From contig NZ_AP022613.1 in assembly GCF_010730195.1 (NCBI RefSeq), forward strand, positions 620,001 through 684,000: DNA of 64,000 bases, read 5' to 3'. This document shows positions 7,930 to 19,222 of the stretch, one piece after another. Numbering within the stretch: position 1 is the stretch's first letter; each line of letters starts with the position of its first letter. Source of the stretch: Mycobacterium conspicuum. GTDB taxonomy: Bacteria > Actinomycetota > Actinomycetes > Mycobacteriales > Mycobacteriaceae. The notes under the pieces are model-generated. The model saw nothing but the letters and a program-made list of their open reading frames with translations. It ran no database searches and was not told the DNA's origin. The position numbers and the translations under genes are program-made.

Positions 7930-8772
7930 ATGGCAATTCGCAAATACAAGCCGACGACCCCCGGTCGCCGCGGTGCGAGCGTGTCCGACTTCGCCGAGAT
8001 CACCCGGTCCACCCCGGAGAAGTCGTTGGTCCGCCCGTTGCACGGTCACGGTGGCCGCAACGCGCACGGCCGCATCACGACTCGGCACCAGGGCGGTGGG
8101 CACAAGCGCGCCTACCGGGTGATCGACTTCCGCCGCAACGACAAAGACGGTGTCAACGCCAAGGTCGCCCACATCGAGTACGACCCGAACCGCACCGCCA
8201 ACATCGCCCTGCTTCATTTCCTGGACGGCGAGAAGCGATACATCATTGCGCCGCAGGGACTCTCGCAGGGCGACGTGGTGGAGTCCGGCGCCAACGCCGA
8301 CATCAAGCCGGGCAACAACCTGCCGTTGCGCAACATCCCGGCCGGCACCCTGATCCACGCCGTCGAGCTGCGGCCGGGCGGTGGCGCCAAGCTGGCGCGC
8401 TCGGCCGGATCGAGCATCCAGCTGCTCGGCAAAGAGGGCACCTACGCGTCGCTGCGTATGCCCAGTGGTGAGATCCGCCGCGTCGACGTGCGCTGCCGCG
8501 CGACCGTCGGCGAGGTGGGCAACGCCGAACAGGCAAACATCAACTGGGGCAAGGCCGGACGGATGCGCTGGAAGGGCAAGCGCCCCTCTGTCCGCGGTGT
8601 GGTGATGAACCCGGTGGACCACCCGCACGGCGGTGGTGAAGGTAAGACCTCCGGTGGACGCCACCCGGTCAGCCCGTGGGGCCAGCCCGAGGGCCGCACC
8701 CGCCACCCGAACAAGCAGAGCAACAAGCTCATCGTCCGACGCCGGCGCACAGGCAAGAAGCACGGGCGCTAG
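7930..8772 (+). CDS. rplB: 50S ribosomal protein L2
   Basis: 280 residues beginning [20 protein letters not shown]. The C-terminal conserved block [20 protein letters not shown] includes the histidine linked to peptidyl-transferase function. L2 bridges the subunits and is required for subunit association. It lies 25 bases after rplW, with AGAGAGAGA upstream of the start. Confidence 0.98.
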   Translation: MAIRKYKPTTPGRRGASVSDFAEITRSTPEKSLVRPLHGHGGRNAHGRITTRHQGGGHKRAYRVIDFRRNDKDGVNAKVAHIEYDPNRTANIALLHFLDGEKRYIIAPQGLSQGDVVESGANADIKPGNNLPLRNIPAGTLIHAVELRPGGGAKLARSAGSSIQLLGKEGTYASLRMPSGEIRRVDVRCRATVGEVGNAEQANINWGKAGRMRWKGKRPSVRGVVMNPVDHPHGGGEGKTSGGRHPVSPWGQPEGRTRHPNKQSNKLIVRRRRTGKKHGR

Positions 8773-8796
8773 GGAAGTCAAGAGGAGTAGCCAACC

Positions 8797-9074
8797 ATGC
8801 CTCGCAGCCTGAAGAAGGGCCCGTTCGTCGACGGCCATCTGCTCAAGAAGGTCGACGTGCAGAACGAGAAGAACAGCAAGCAGGTCATCAAGACCTGGTC
8901 GCGCCGGTCGACGATCATCCCGGACTTCATCGGCCACACCTTTGCCGTGCACGACGGACGCAAGCATGTCCCGGTGTTCGTCACCGAATCGATGGTGGGG
9001 CACAAGCTTGGTGAGTTCGCGCCGACGCGCACCTTTAAGGGACACATCAAGGACGACCGGAAGGCGAAGCGGCG

Positions 9075-9078
<4 letters not shown>
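8797..9078 (+). CDS. rpsS: 30S ribosomal protein S19
   Basis: 93 residues, [19 protein letters not shown], the standard S19 N-terminus, with the signature [22 protein letters not shown] in slightly altered form ([22 protein letters not shown]). S19 is in the 30S head with S13. AGAGGAG precedes the start. It overlaps rplV by 4 bases (ATGA). Confidence 0.98.
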
Positions 9079-10537
<1,459 letters not shown>

Positions 10538-10540
10538 ACC

Positions 10541-10957
10541 ATGTTGATTCCCCGCAAAGTCAAGCACCGCAAGCAGCATCACCCGCGCCAGCGCGGCATC
10601 GCCAGCGGCGGTACGCAGGTGAACTTTGGCGACTATGGCATCCAGGCCCTCGAGCACGCCTACGTCACCAACAGGCAGATCGAGTCGGCCCGTATCGCCA
10701 TTAACCGCCACATCAAGCGTGGCGGCAAGGTGTGGATCAACGTCTTCCCGGACCGCCCGCTGACCAAGAAGCCCGCGGAGACCCGCATGGGGTCGGGCAA
10801 GGGCTCGCCGGAATGGTGGGTGGTCAACGTCAAGCCCGGCCGGGTGCTGTTCGAACTCAGCTACCCCAATGAGCAGACCGCCCGGGCCGCGCTCACCCGC
10901 GCGATCCACAAGTTGCCGATCAAGGCACGCATCGTGACCCGAGAGGAGCAGTTCTGA
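10541..10957 (+). CDS. rplP: 50S ribosomal protein L16
   Basis: 138 residues, [19 protein letters not shown]. The signature segments [21 protein letters not shown] and [19 protein letters not shown] are intact. L16 shapes the A-site tRNA path. It overlaps rpmC by one base (TGATG). Confidence 0.98.
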   Translation: MLIPRKVKHRKQHHPRQRGIASGGTQVNFGDYGIQALEHAYVTNRQIESARIAINRHIKRGGKVWINVFPDRPLTKKPAETRMGSGKGSPEWWVVNVKPGRVLFELSYPNEQTARAALTRAIHKLPIKARIVTREEQF

Positions 10958-11199
10958 TGGCAGTGGGAGTTTCCCCTGGCGAACTGCGCGAGCTCACCGA
11001 CGAGGAGCTGGCCGAGCGGCTGCGCGAATCCAAGGAGGAGCTGTTCAACCTGCGCTTCCAGATGGCGACGGGCCAGCTGACCAACAACCGCCGGCTCCGC
11101 GTCGTCCGTCAGGAGATCGCGCGTATCTACACCGTGCTGCGGGAACGAGAACTGGGCCTGGCGTCGGGACCGGGCGGCTCAGATGAGAAGGAATCGTGA
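10957..11199 (+). CDS. rpmC: 50S ribosomal protein L29
   Basis: 80 residues. The core [45 protein letters not shown] is typical L29, flanked by a short actinobacterial N-terminus ([15 protein letters not shown]) and a C-terminal extension. L29 sits near the tunnel exit next to L23. The stop TGA overlaps the rpsQ ATG. Confidence 0.97.
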   Translation: MAVGVSPGELRELTDEELAERLRESKEELFNLRFQMATGQLTNNRRLRVVRQEIARIYTVLRERELGLASGPGGSDEKES

Positions 11200-11582
11200 T
11201 GGCAGAAGCTACCAAGGCGACGAAGGCCGCGGCCAAGAAGGCGCCCGCGAAGGCCGCCCCGAAGAAGGCTGCCGCGGCGGAACCCGTGTCGAAAGACAAA
11301 GGACCCAAGCACACCCCGGCCACACCCAAGCCACGCGGGCGGCGTAAGACGCGCATCGGCTACGTGGTGAGCGACAAGATGCAGAAGACCATCGTGGTCG
11401 AGCTGGAAGACCGTATGCGGCACCCGCTGTACGGCAAGATCATTCGGACCACCAAGAAGGTCAAGGCGCACGACGAGAACAGCGTCGCCGGCATCGGCGA
11501 CCGCGTGTCGTTGATGGAAACGCGTCCGCTGTCGGCGACCAAACGCTGGCGGCTCGTCGAGATTCTCGAGAAGGCCAAGTAG
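11199..11582 (+). CDS. rpsQ: 30S ribosomal protein S17 with basic N-terminal extension
   Basis: 127 residues from ATG 11199, which overlaps the rpmC TGA (TGATG), as elsewhere in this operon; GTG 11196 is a possible alternative. The first approximately 45 residues are Ala/Lys/Pro-rich ([20 protein letters not shown]), as in other mycobacterial S17 proteins. The S17 OB fold follows ([21 protein letters not shown] ... [22 protein letters not shown]). Last gene of the S10 block. The 84 bases to atsA show no obvious terminator. Confidence 0.96.
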   Translation: MAEATKATKAAAKKAPAKAAPKKAAAAEPVSKDKGPKHTPATPKPRGRRKTRIGYVVSDKMQKTIVVELEDRMRHPLYGKIIRTTKKVKAHDENSVAGIGDRVSLMETRPLSATKRWRLVEILEKAK

Positions 11583-11666
11583 CGCCCGGCGGCTTTTCCG
11601 CTGCGCCGAGCGGAACCGCACCGCGAAAAAAGATCGGAACTTTCGCCGCCACGTTACGCTCGGCGC

Positions 11667-14018
11667 ATGGCCCCTGACTTCAACGGCAAGATCGAGCTGG
11701 ATATCCGCGACTCCGAGCCCGACTGGGGTCCGTTTGCGGCGCCCACCGCGCCCGAGAATTCGCCCAACGTCCTGTATTTGGTGTGGGATGACACCGGCAT
11801 CGCGACCTGGGACTGCTTCGGCGGGCTGGTGGAGATGCCCGCCATGACGCGCATCGCCGAGCGTGGCGTGCGGCTGTCGCAATTCCACACCACCGCGCTG
11901 TGTTCGCCCACCCGGGCGTCGCTGCTGACCGGTCGCAACGCGACCACGGTCGGCATGGCGACCATCGAAGAATTCACCGACGGTTTCCCCAACTGCAACG
12001 GCCGCATTCCCGCCGACACCGCGCTGCTCTCCGAGGCGCTCAACGAACGCGGCTACAACACCTACTGTGTCGGCAAGTGGCACCTGACGCCGCTGGAAGA
12101 GTCCAGCATGGCATCGACCAAGCGGCACTGGCCGACCTCCCGCGGCTTCGAACGCTTCTACGGATTCCTGGGCGGCGAGACCGACCAGTGGTATCCGGAT
12201 CTGGTGTACGACAACCACCCGGTGAACCCGCCCGGCACACCCGAGGACGGCTACCACCTGTCGAAGGACATCGCCGACAAGACCATCGAATTCATCCGCG
12301 ACGCCAAGGTGATCGCGCCCGACAAACCGTGGTTCAGCTATGTGTGCCCGGGTGCCGGACATGCTCCGCACCACGTCTTCAAGGAGTGGGCCGACAAGTA
12401 CGCGGGCAAGTTCGACGAGGGCTACGAGCGTTACCGCGAAGTCGTGCTGGAGAGGCAAAAGGCGATGGGCATCGTCCCGCCCGACACCGAATTGTCGCCC
12501 ATCAACCCGTATCTCGATGTCAAGGGGCCCCAAGGCGAGTCGTGGCCGCTGCAGGACACGGTGCGGCCCTGGGATTCCCTCACCGATGAAGAGAAGAAAC
12601 TGTTCAGTCGAATGGCCGAGGTTTTCGCCGGGTTCCTCAGCTACACCGACGCCCAAATCGGTCGCATCCTGGACTATCTCGAGGAATCCGGTCAGCTCGA
12701 CAACACCATCATCGTGGTGATCTCCGACAACGGCGCCAGCGGTGAGGGCGGTCCGAACGGGTCGGTCAACGAGGGCAAATTCTTCAACGGGTATATCGAC
12801 ACCGTCGAGGAAAGCATAAAGCTCTTCGACCACCTCGGCGGGCCGGAAACCTACAACCACTACCCGATCGGGTGGGCGATGGCTTTCAACACGCCCTACA
12901 AACTGTTCAAGCGCTACGCCTCGCACGAGGGCGGCATCGCCGACACGGCGATCATCTCCTGGCCCAACGGAATTGCCGCTCACGGCGAGGTCCGCGACAA
13001 TTACATCAACGTCTGCGACATCACCCCGACCGTCTATGACCTGCTGGGCATGACCCCGCCGGAGACCGTCAAGGGCATCGCGCAGAAGCCGCTGGACGGC
13101 ATCAGTTTCAAGGCGGCCCTTGCTGATCCGAACGCCGACACCGGGAAGACAACCCAGTTCTACACCATGCTGGGCACCCGGGGGATCTGGCATGAAGGCT
13201 GGTTCGCCAACACGGTGCACGCCGCAACGCCGGCCGGCTGGTCGCACTTCGACGCCGACCGCTGGGAGCTCTACAACATCGCGCAAGACCGCAGCCAATG
13301 CCATGACCTGGCCGCCGAGCAACCGGAAAAGCTCGAAGAGCTTAAGGCGCTGTGGTTTTCCGAGGCGGCCAAGTACAACGGCCTGCCGCTGGCGGACCTG
13401 AACCTGATGGAGACGCTGACCCGGTTCCGGCCTTACCTGGTCGCCGACCGAGAAAGCTACATCTACTATCCCGACTGCGCCGACGTGGGCATCGGCGCCG
13501 CCGCCGAGCTTCGCGGCCGCTCGTTCGCGGTGGTCGCCGACGTGACGGTGGAGACCACCGGTGCCGAGGGTGTGCTGTTCAAGCAGGGCGGCGCGCACGG
13601 CGGGCATGTGCTGTTCATCCAGGACGGGCGATTGCACTACGTGTACAACTTTCTCGGCGAGCGCCAACAGTTGGTGTCGTCGTCGGACGCGGTGCCGCTG
13701 GGTAGGCACCTACTCGGCGCCCGTTATGCGCTGAAGGGAACGGTGCCCAACAGCCACACGCCGCTGGGCGATGTGACCCTGTTCATCGACGACAAGGAGG
13801 TCGGCACGCTCGCCGACGTGCAGGCCCACCCGGGCACGTTCGGGTTGGCGGGTGCGGGCATCACCGTCGGGCGTAACGGTGGCTCTGCCGTGTCCAGCCG
13901 TTACAAGGCGCCGTTCTCGTTCACCGGCGGCACCATCGCGCAGGTGACCGTCGACCTGTCCGGCCGACCGTATGCGGATGTGGAAAGAGAACTCGCGCTT
14001 GCGTTTTCGCGCGACTGA
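11667..14018 (+). CDS. atsA: arylsulfatase AtsA (type I sulfatase)
   Basis: 783 residues, matching mycobacterial AtsA (Rv0711). It hydrolyses sulfate esters using a Ca2+ ion and a formylglycine made from Cys79 in the motif CSPTRASLLTGRN. Metal-binding elements are seen near VWDDTG and SDNGASGEGGPNGS. Sulfatase-type catalytic His/Lys segments include GKWHLTP and GHAPHHVF. The N-terminus MAPDFNGKIELDIRDSEPDWGPF shows no export signal. The formylglycine-generating enzyme needed to activate it is encoded at 16950, separated by three other genes. Confidence 0.94.
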   Translation: MAPDFNGKIELDIRDSEPDWGPFAAPTAPENSPNVLYLVWDDTGIATWDCFGGLVEMPAMTRIAERGVRLSQFHTTALCSPTRASLLTGRNATTVGMATIEEFTDGFPNCNGRIPADTALLSEALNERGYNTYCVGKWHLTPLEESSMASTKRHWPTSRGFERFYGFLGGETDQWYPDLVYDNHPVNPPGTPEDGYHLSKDIADKTIEFIRDAKVIAPDKPWFSYVCPGAGHAPHHVFKEWADKYAGKFDEGYERYREVVLERQKAMGIVPPDTELSPINPYLDVKGPQGESWPLQDTVRPWDSLTDEEKKLFSRMAEVFAGFLSYTDAQIGRILDYLEESGQLDNTIIVVISDNGASGEGGPNGSVNEGKFFNGYIDTVEESIKLFDHLGGPETYNHYPIGWAMAFNTPYKLFKRYASHEGGIADTAIISWPNGIAAHGEVRDNYINVCDITPTVYDLLGMTPPETVKGIAQKPLDGISFKAALADPNADTGKTTQFYTMLGTRGIWHEGWFANTVHAATPAGWSHFDADRWELYNIAQDRSQCHDLAAEQPEKLEELKALWFSEAAKYNGLPLADLNLMETLTRFRPYLVADRESYIYYPDCADVGIGAAAELRGRSFAVVADVTVETTGAEGVLFKQGGAHGGHVLFIQDGRLHYVYNFLGERQQLVSSSDAVPLGRHLLGARYALKGTVPNSHTPLGDVTLFIDDKEVGTLADVQAHPGTFGLAGAGITVGRNGGSAVSSRYKAPFSFTGGTIAQVTVDLSGRPYADVERELALAFSRD

Positions 14019-14691
14019 GCTGACCCGGCTGACCCGGCTTGGCGTGACGAGCATGATCTGCCTGGCGGCAGGCGTGCTGGCGGCCTGCGAGCAGACCACT
14101 GCGGGAACCGTGGTGCGGGCGAGCGGCACCACAACGACGACGCACCCCGACCCGGCGGAGCCGGTGCCCGGTGTCGTGCCGACGCTGCCGGACCACATCC
14201 CGCCCAACGCGCTCGCGTGCTTCCCGACGTCCTCGGTTAGCGGTCGCATGACCGCGGCCGCGGTGCCCGACCGGGCCGCGCCCAGGCTCACGGTGAGCTT
14301 GCCCGACAGGTGGAGGTCGGTCGCGGGAGACGGCGACCGCGCGTTGACGCTGACCGGTCCCGACGGGATGTCCGGCGTCGTGACCATCGCCGCGACCGAC
14401 CTGGAGCCGGGCGGGGCCTTCCTGAAATATGCCGTGGCCATGAGGGATTCGCGCCCTGGCGTGAAGTTCACCGTGGCGGCGGCTCAGTTTTGCGGGTACA
14501 GCAGCCAAATGCTGACCGGCACATTTCAAGGCTCCTCGGGCACTTTCGATTTCGTCGACCGCCTCACCCATATCTGGACCAACACCAAAAAGTATCTGGT
14601 CACGATCCAACTGCAGAGTCCGGTGGGCGCGGCGGGATTCGATGCGTCGAAAGACACGTTGATGCAACAATTCGCAGTCGTCATACCCTGA
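13972..14691 (+). CDS. putative lipoprotein of unknown function
   Basis: About 239 residues. A hydrophobic stretch (GVTSMICLAAGVLAAC) ends in a lipobox (VLAAC), predicting lipid attachment and export to the cell envelope. A Thr-rich linker follows, then a domain with SLPDRWRSVAGDGDRALTLTGPDGMSG and a conserved-looking FCGYSS segment. The general style resembles mycobacterial Lpq-type lipoproteins, but I cannot assign a family with certainty. The start is uncertain: ATG 13972 or 13978, or TTG 13999. All overlap the atsA 3' end, so the gene is probably co-transcribed with atsA. Confidence 0.7.
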   Translation: MRMWKENSRLRFRATELTRLTRLGVTSMICLAAGVLAACEQTTAGTVVRASGTTTTTHPDPAEPVPGVVPTLPDHIPPNALACFPTSSVSGRMTAAAVPDRAAPRLTVSLPDRWRSVAGDGDRALTLTGPDGMSGVVTIAATDLEPGGAFLKYAVAMRDSRPGVKFTVAAAQFCGYSSQMLTGTFQGSSGTFDFVDRLTHIWTNTKKYLVTIQLQSPVGAAGFDASKDTLMQQFAVVIP

Positions 14692-14770
14692 AAAAGCCGC
14701 ATCTTGAGTGTTAGCCTGGCCCGATGCTGGTGCTTGCGATGGTTTGGTGGTCCGACGGCCGGTGGCCCCG

Positions 14771-15730
14771 ATGACGGCCGGGAACCCCGGGCCGCCACCA
14801 CAGGCGCCTGCGCCGACGCCGGCGGCCGCCCCGGTACAAAATGCTTCCCACGGACGGCGTATCGCAGTCGGTCTCGGCATTCTGCTGGCCGTCGTTGCGG
14901 TGTATGTCCTATCGCTGGTGGGGGTGCATCTGCTGGCCAAATCCGGCCCGAGGTTGCCCGCGGTGGACCTGAGCCAGTACCAGAAAGAGGACACCATCGT
15001 TGCGCTGCGCATCGAGAAGCTGGAGACTGTCGCGAATCGACTGTCGGTGAATGTGCTTGTCACCCCCCAGGATTCGTTGATCGACCAAAACTCGAGCGTG
15101 TTGACGACCGACGCCGCCGTACGCCTGTATCCCGAGACCGACCTCGGGGACCTGCAGTATCCCAAGGGAAAAGCGCCCGCGCAGGTGGCCACCACGATCG
15201 TGGCGCACGGCGATGCGGGCAACTGGCCGTTTGACACCTACACCACCGATGAAATCTCGGGTGTGGTCTTCACCAACGGTTACCACGACAAGGTGTGGGC
15301 CCGGGTGGAGGTCACCGGATCATTGGACGGCTGGGACGTCAACGTCCGTCGCGTCCACGACGCCGAGGACACCGAGAACCCGAACAGCCTCGACAACGTG
15401 ATCATCACGTTGCACAGGTCGAAGGGACCGTTGATCCTTGACCTGGGCATCTGCTTGATAATGATCGCCTTGCCGGTGCTGGCATTGTGGGTGGCCGTGC
15501 CGATGTTGTTGGGCCGCACGACGTTCCTGCCACCGTTCGGCACGTGGTACGCGGCGATGCTGTTCGCCATCGTCCCGCTGCGCAACTTCCTCCCCGGCAA
15601 CCCGCCCATCGGCTCGTGGGTCGACCAAGCCGTGGTGCTGTGGGTGTTGATCGGACTCGTCGTGGCGATGACGCTGTTCATCCTCGCCTGGTGGCGGCAC
15701 CGGGATCGAAAACAGCCGACAGCGAAGTAG
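14771..15730 (+). CDS. DUF4436-family membrane protein, paralogue 1
   Basis: 319 residues from ATG 14771 (an upstream start at 14708 is possible). A Pro/Ala-rich cytoplasmic N-terminus leads to a membrane helix (VGLGILLAVVAVYVLSLVGVHLL), an approximately 170-residue external domain (LRIEKLETVANRLSVNVLV ... GNWPFDTYTTDEISG), then three C-terminal membrane helices ending at WWRHRDRK. It is a close paralogue of the protein at 18034, the positional orthologue of Rv0713. Function unknown. The conserved PFGTWYAAMLFAIVPLRN loop lies between the last helices. Confidence 0.85.
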   Translation: MTAGNPGPPPQAPAPTPAAAPVQNASHGRRIAVGLGILLAVVAVYVLSLVGVHLLAKSGPRLPAVDLSQYQKEDTIVALRIEKLETVANRLSVNVLVTPQDSLIDQNSSVLTTDAAVRLYPETDLGDLQYPKGKAPAQVATTIVAHGDAGNWPFDTYTTDEISGVVFTNGYHDKVWARVEVTGSLDGWDVNVRRVHDAEDTENPNSLDNVIITLHRSKGPLILDLGICLIMIALPVLALWVAVPMLLGRTTFLPPFGTWYAAMLFAIVPLRNFLPGNPPIGSWVDQAVVLWVLIGLVVAMTLFILAWWRHRDRKQPTAK

Positions 15731-15745
15731 ATCCGCTGGACCGGC

Positions 15746-16849
15746 TCAGCCGATGGCGTCGACCGCGGATGAGACGCGCGCTTGAAAGTCGGGCGACAGC
15801 GGGATGTAGCCGGCCCTGTTGAGATCGATTTGGCCGGGGCCGATCGCCGTCTGCAGGAACGACTTGATCGCCTGGGTGTCCTCGGGGTTGGGGTATTTGG
15901 AGCAGACGATCTCGTAGGTGGCCAACACGATCGGGTACACATCGGGCTGCGCGGGGTTATAGAACGACGACAGATCGAGCACCAGGTTGTTGCCCTGCCC
16001 GGTGATCTTGGCGCCCTTGATGGTCTTGCCGACGGTGTCGGTGCCGATCCGTACCGGGCGCAGCGACCTACGGCTGGCCGGGGTCTTGATCTCGGCGGCG
16101 TACAGCCCTTGGTCGAGCGCGAAGGACAACTCGTTGTAGCTGATCGCGCCCTCGGTGGTTTTCACCAGCGCCGCGGTGCCCTTGTTGCCCTCGGCGCCGG
16201 TGCCGGTGCCGCCGTTGAAATTCTTGGCCACGCCCTGCGTCCACGCGCCGCCGGATGCGGCCTGCAGGTACGACTGGAAGTTGTAGGTGGTGCCCGACGC
16301 ATCGCTGCGGTAGATGACCTTGATGTCCTCGGCCGGCATGGACGCGTTGAACGCGGTGAGGGCCGGGTCGTCCCAGCGCTTGATGGTGCCGTTGAAGATC
16401 TTGGCCAGCGTGGGCGCGTCCAGCACCAAGGAGTCGACGGCGGCGATGTTGTAGGTGATGGCCATCGGCCCGAACACCACGGGCAGGTTCCAGGCGTCGG
16501 CGCCGCCGCACCGCTGCTTGGCGGCGGCGTATTGATCCCCGGATAGCGGGGTGTCCGATCCGCCGAAATCGGTTTTGCCGGACAGGAATTCGCTGATCCC
16601 CTGTCCCGAACCGTTGCCGGTGTAGTTGACCGACTGGCCGGGGCATACCTTCTTGTACGCCTCGATGAACCGGGTCATCGCGTTTTCCTGTGCGGTCGAT
16701 CCGCTGGCGACCAGGGTCTGTTTGCCGCCGCAGTCCACCTTGACACCACTGGTGTAGGACAGGGTCGCATGGTCTTGGTTGCATGCCGACAGCGCCAGCG
16801 TGCTCGCCGTCAGCAGGCTCAGCGCGACGCGAGAGCGTGAGTGCTGCAC
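15746..16849 (-). CDS. pstS: PstS-type periplasmic phosphate-binding lipoprotein
   Basis: 367 residues from GTG 16849, chosen because AAGGAGG lies 8 bases upstream. The signal peptide ends in the lipobox ALSAC. The mature protein has PstS phosphate-binding segments: LVASGSTAQENAM, TGNGSGQGISEFLSGKTDFGGSD and YRSDASGTTYNFQSYL. PstS captures phosphate for the PstCAB ABC transporter, but no pstC, pstA or pstB is nearby, so this is an orphan paralogue. It lies antiparallel within the atsA-FGE region and is divergent from the FGE gene, with a 100-base gap. M. tuberculosis has no pstS here, which suggests an insertion. Confidence 0.9.
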   Translation of the reverse strand: MQHSRSRVALSLLTASTLALSACNQDHATLSYTSGVKVDCGGKQTLVASGSTAQENAMTRFIEAYKKVCPGQSVNYTGNGSGQGISEFLSGKTDFGGSDTPLSGDQYAAAKQRCGGADAWNLPVVFGPMAITYNIAAVDSLVLDAPTLAKIFNGTIKRWDDPALTAFNASMPAEDIKVIYRSDASGTTYNFQSYLQAASGGAWTQGVAKNFNGGTGTGAEGNKGTAALVKTTEGAISYNELSFALDQGLYAAEIKTPASRRSLRPVRIGTDTVGKTIKGAKITGQGNNLVLDLSSFYNPAQPDVYPIVLATYEIVCSKYPNPEDTQAIKSFLQTAIGPGQIDLNRAGYIPLSPDFQARVSSAVDAIG

Positions 16850-16949
16850 GTCGAATGCCTCCTTGAGAGCAACGGTGAGACGAGGCCCGCCGCCGTCGAC
16901 ATTTACAGCTGACGGATCCCCCCGCAAACAAACATCAGGTGAACGGGCC

Positions 16950-17900
16950 ATGGCTCCGCCCGGTCCGCGGGCGTCCTACCCTGAAATGGTGCTCACCGAG
17001 CTAATCGACCTGCCCGGCGGATCGTTCCGCATGGGCTCGACGAGCTTCTACCCCGAAGAGGCGCCCATCCACACGGTGACCGTGGCCCCCTTCGCGATGG
17101 AGCGGCATCCGGTGACCAACGCGCAGTTCGCCGAATTCGTCGCTGCCACAGGCTATGTCACGGTCGCCGAGCAGCCGATCGACACGGCGCTGTACCCGGG
17201 GGCCGACCCCGACACGCTGTGCCCGGGCGCCATGGTTTTCCGCCCGACGCCGGGCCCGGTCGATCTGCGCGACTGGCGGCAGTGGTGGGACTGGGTGCCG
17301 GGCGCGAACTGGCGCCACCCGTTCGGGCCGGATGGCCCGGACAGCACCGGCGCGGATAGGGCCGATCACCCGGTGGTGCAGGTGGCCTATCCCGACGCCG
17401 CGGCCTACGCCCGATGGGCCGGGCGCCGGCTGCCGACCGAGGCCGAGTGGGAGTTTGCCGCCCGCGGCCCAGATCCAATGGGCACCGGCACCTACCCCTG
17501 GGGCGAGGAGGCGCAACCCGACGGTCAGTTGATGGCCAACACCTGGCAGGGCAGGTTCCCGTACCGCAACGACGGCGCGCTCGGGTGGGTGGGAACGTCG
17601 CCGGTTGGAGTTTTTCCGCCCAACGGTTTCGGCTTGGTCGACATGATCGGCAACGTCTGGGAGTGGACGACGACCGAGTTCTCCGCGCACCACCGGCTCG
17701 ATCAACCCCCGAAGGCCTGCTGCGCACCGTCCGGGCCCCCGGACCCCAGCGTCAACCAGACGCTGAAGGGCGGTTCGCACTTGTGCGCGCCCGAATACTG
17801 CCACCGCTACCGCCCCGCGGCGCGATCACCGCAGTCGCAGGACACCGCGACCACGCACATCGGCTTCCGCTGCGTAGCTAACCCGGCTAAAGGCCACTAG
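16950..17900 (+). CDS. formylglycine-generating enzyme (sulfatase-modifying factor)
   Basis: 316 residues from ATG 16950; GTG 16989 would give 303, closer to Rv0712 (299), so the start is open. Copper-dependent oxidase that converts the sulfatase active-site Cys to formylglycine. The SUMF1 domain begins LTELIDLPGGSFRMGSTSFYPEEAPIH and includes RLPTEAEWEFAARG, NVWEWTTTEF and GGSHLCAPEYCHRYRP. The two active-site cysteines are Cys279 and Cys284, with the spacing of the known M. tuberculosis pair. It presumably activates AtsA encoded at 11667. Confidence 0.93.
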   Translation: MAPPGPRASYPEMVLTELIDLPGGSFRMGSTSFYPEEAPIHTVTVAPFAMERHPVTNAQFAEFVAATGYVTVAEQPIDTALYPGADPDTLCPGAMVFRPTPGPVDLRDWRQWWDWVPGANWRHPFGPDGPDSTGADRADHPVVQVAYPDAAAYARWAGRRLPTEAEWEFAARGPDPMGTGTYPWGEEAQPDGQLMANTWQGRFPYRNDGALGWVGTSPVGVFPPNGFGLVDMIGNVWEWTTTEFSAHHRLDQPPKACCAPSGPPDPSVNQTLKGGSHLCAPEYCHRYRPAARSPQSQDTATTHIGFRCVANPAKGH

Positions 17901-18033
17901 GTTAACGAGAGATGGCCAGACGGTGACGTAAGGCCAGATCGGGCGGGGATACTCGTCTTTCGCCGCGCGGTCGACGCACGCATTAGCTAACATCTCACCC
18001 CGTGGTGCCTTCCGTCCGGGCCGGTGGTGACCG

Positions 18034-19023
18034 ATGAGCGCTGAAGCGACGACAACCGCCGAGCCCGCACCAACAAAACCCTCGGAGGCCCCGCCCCCGC
18101 CGACGGACGAGGTGCCGCCGGTCACCCCGCCGGCGCCGCCGAAGAAGCGGAGCAGACCGCGCATCGTCATCGGCGTGATCATCCTGATGGCCATCGTCAG
18201 CGTGTACGTCCTGTCGCTGCTCGGGGTCCACCAGCTGCAAGAAGCCGAGGCCCCCCTGCCCCCGCTGGACCTGAGCCAGGGCGGCGGCGATGCCACCATC
18301 GTGCAGCTGCGCCTCGAGGAGCTGAAGCCCACCGCGAATCGTCTCACCGTGAATGTGCTTGTGTACCCGGGAGTTTCGAGCTACGACAATCGCTACGACG
18401 TGCTGGCCACCGACGTCGGCGTACGCCTGTATCCGACGAGCGACATCGGCGATCTGCACTACCCGAAAGGCAAAGCGCCGGCGCAACTCAGCACCACCGT
18501 CGAGGTGCATGGTGACATCGGCAACTGGCCCTTCGACACCTACAGCACCGAGCCGATCTCGGCCGACGCGTTCGTCGGGTCCGGCGACAACATCAAGAAG
18601 GTGCCCGCGCGGGTCGAGGTCACCGGGGAGTTGGACGGGTGGGACGTCAGCGTGCACCGGGTCCACGATCCCGCCGCGCTGCCCACCCAACGCGGGTCCG
18701 ACAACGGAAACGTGGTCATCACCTTGAAGAGGGCCAAGGGGCCGCTCATCTTCGACCTCGGCATTTGCCTGGTCCTCATCGCCCTGCCCACGTTGGCGTT
18801 GTTGGTGGCCATTCCGATGGTGCTGGGCCGGAGGAAGTTTTTGCCGCCGTTCGGCACGTGGTATGCCGCGAACCTGTTTGCCGTCGTCCCGTTGCGCAAC
18901 ATCCTGCCCGGCGGCCCGCCGTACGGCTCGTGGATCGACCAAGCCATCGTGCAGTGGGTGCTCATTGCGCTGGTGGCGGCGATGAGCCTGTACATCCTGG
19001 CCTGGGTGCGGCAAGGCGATTGA
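18034..19023 (+). CDS. DUF4436-family membrane protein, paralogue 2 (Rv0713 orthologue)
   Basis: 329 residues, MSAEATTTAEPAPTKPSEAP, with a Pro-rich cytoplasmic N-terminus. Topology is the same as in the protein at 14771: a first helix (RIVIGVIILMAIVSVYVLSLLG), an external domain (GNWPFDTYSTEPIS), and three C-terminal helices with PFGTWYAANLFAVVPLRNILPGGPPYGSWIDQ. Its position directly before rplN matches Rv0713. Function unknown. Confidence 0.88.
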   Translation: MSAEATTTAEPAPTKPSEAPPPPTDEVPPVTPPAPPKKRSRPRIVIGVIILMAIVSVYVLSLLGVHQLQEAEAPLPPLDLSQGGGDATIVQLRLEELKPTANRLTVNVLVYPGVSSYDNRYDVLATDVGVRLYPTSDIGDLHYPKGKAPAQLSTTVEVHGDIGNWPFDTYSTEPISADAFVGSGDNIKKVPARVEVTGELDGWDVSVHRVHDPAALPTQRGSDNGNVVITLKRAKGPLIFDLGICLVLIALPTLALLVAIPMVLGRRKFLPPFGTWYAANLFAVVPLRNILPGGPPYGSWIDQAIVQWVLIALVAAMSLYILAWVRQGD

Positions 19024-19072
19024 TCCTCGCCGCGCTGGTATCGGCGCTGATCAAGGCTTGCGAGGGCGAAAT

Positions 19073-19108
19073 TTGGCGCTGAGCAGCTCTTCCCCTAGAC
19101 TCTAGGGG
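19073..19108 (+). promoter_or_regulatory. candidate promoter of the spc ribosomal operon with overlapping palindrome
   Basis: TTGGCG (19073-19078), a 17-base spacer and TAGACT (19096-19101) form a good mycobacterial vegetative promoter candidate. The -10 lies inside a perfect inverted repeat CCCCTAGA-C-TCTAGGGG (19092-19108), so a regulator could occlude it, or the RNA could form a 6-bp stem. The 236-base gap 19024-19259 otherwise holds only the rplN leader. Confidence 0.45.
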
Positions 19109-19222
19109 TTGCCTTGGGCAGACCTCGGCTGGTGCGTGCAGACGTCATTGGCCCCGCGTGCCCTTCGGTGACGACTGCTTTAACAAGACCGCGCGCGTCG
19201 GGTGCTCATCAGAGCTGCGTTC

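Noticed and set aside
11127..13709. 860-codon minus-strand open frame antisense to atsA
   Set aside because: Very long, but composition is typical of a GC-rich antisense shadow and the plus strand encodes a full sulfatase with its active-site motif.
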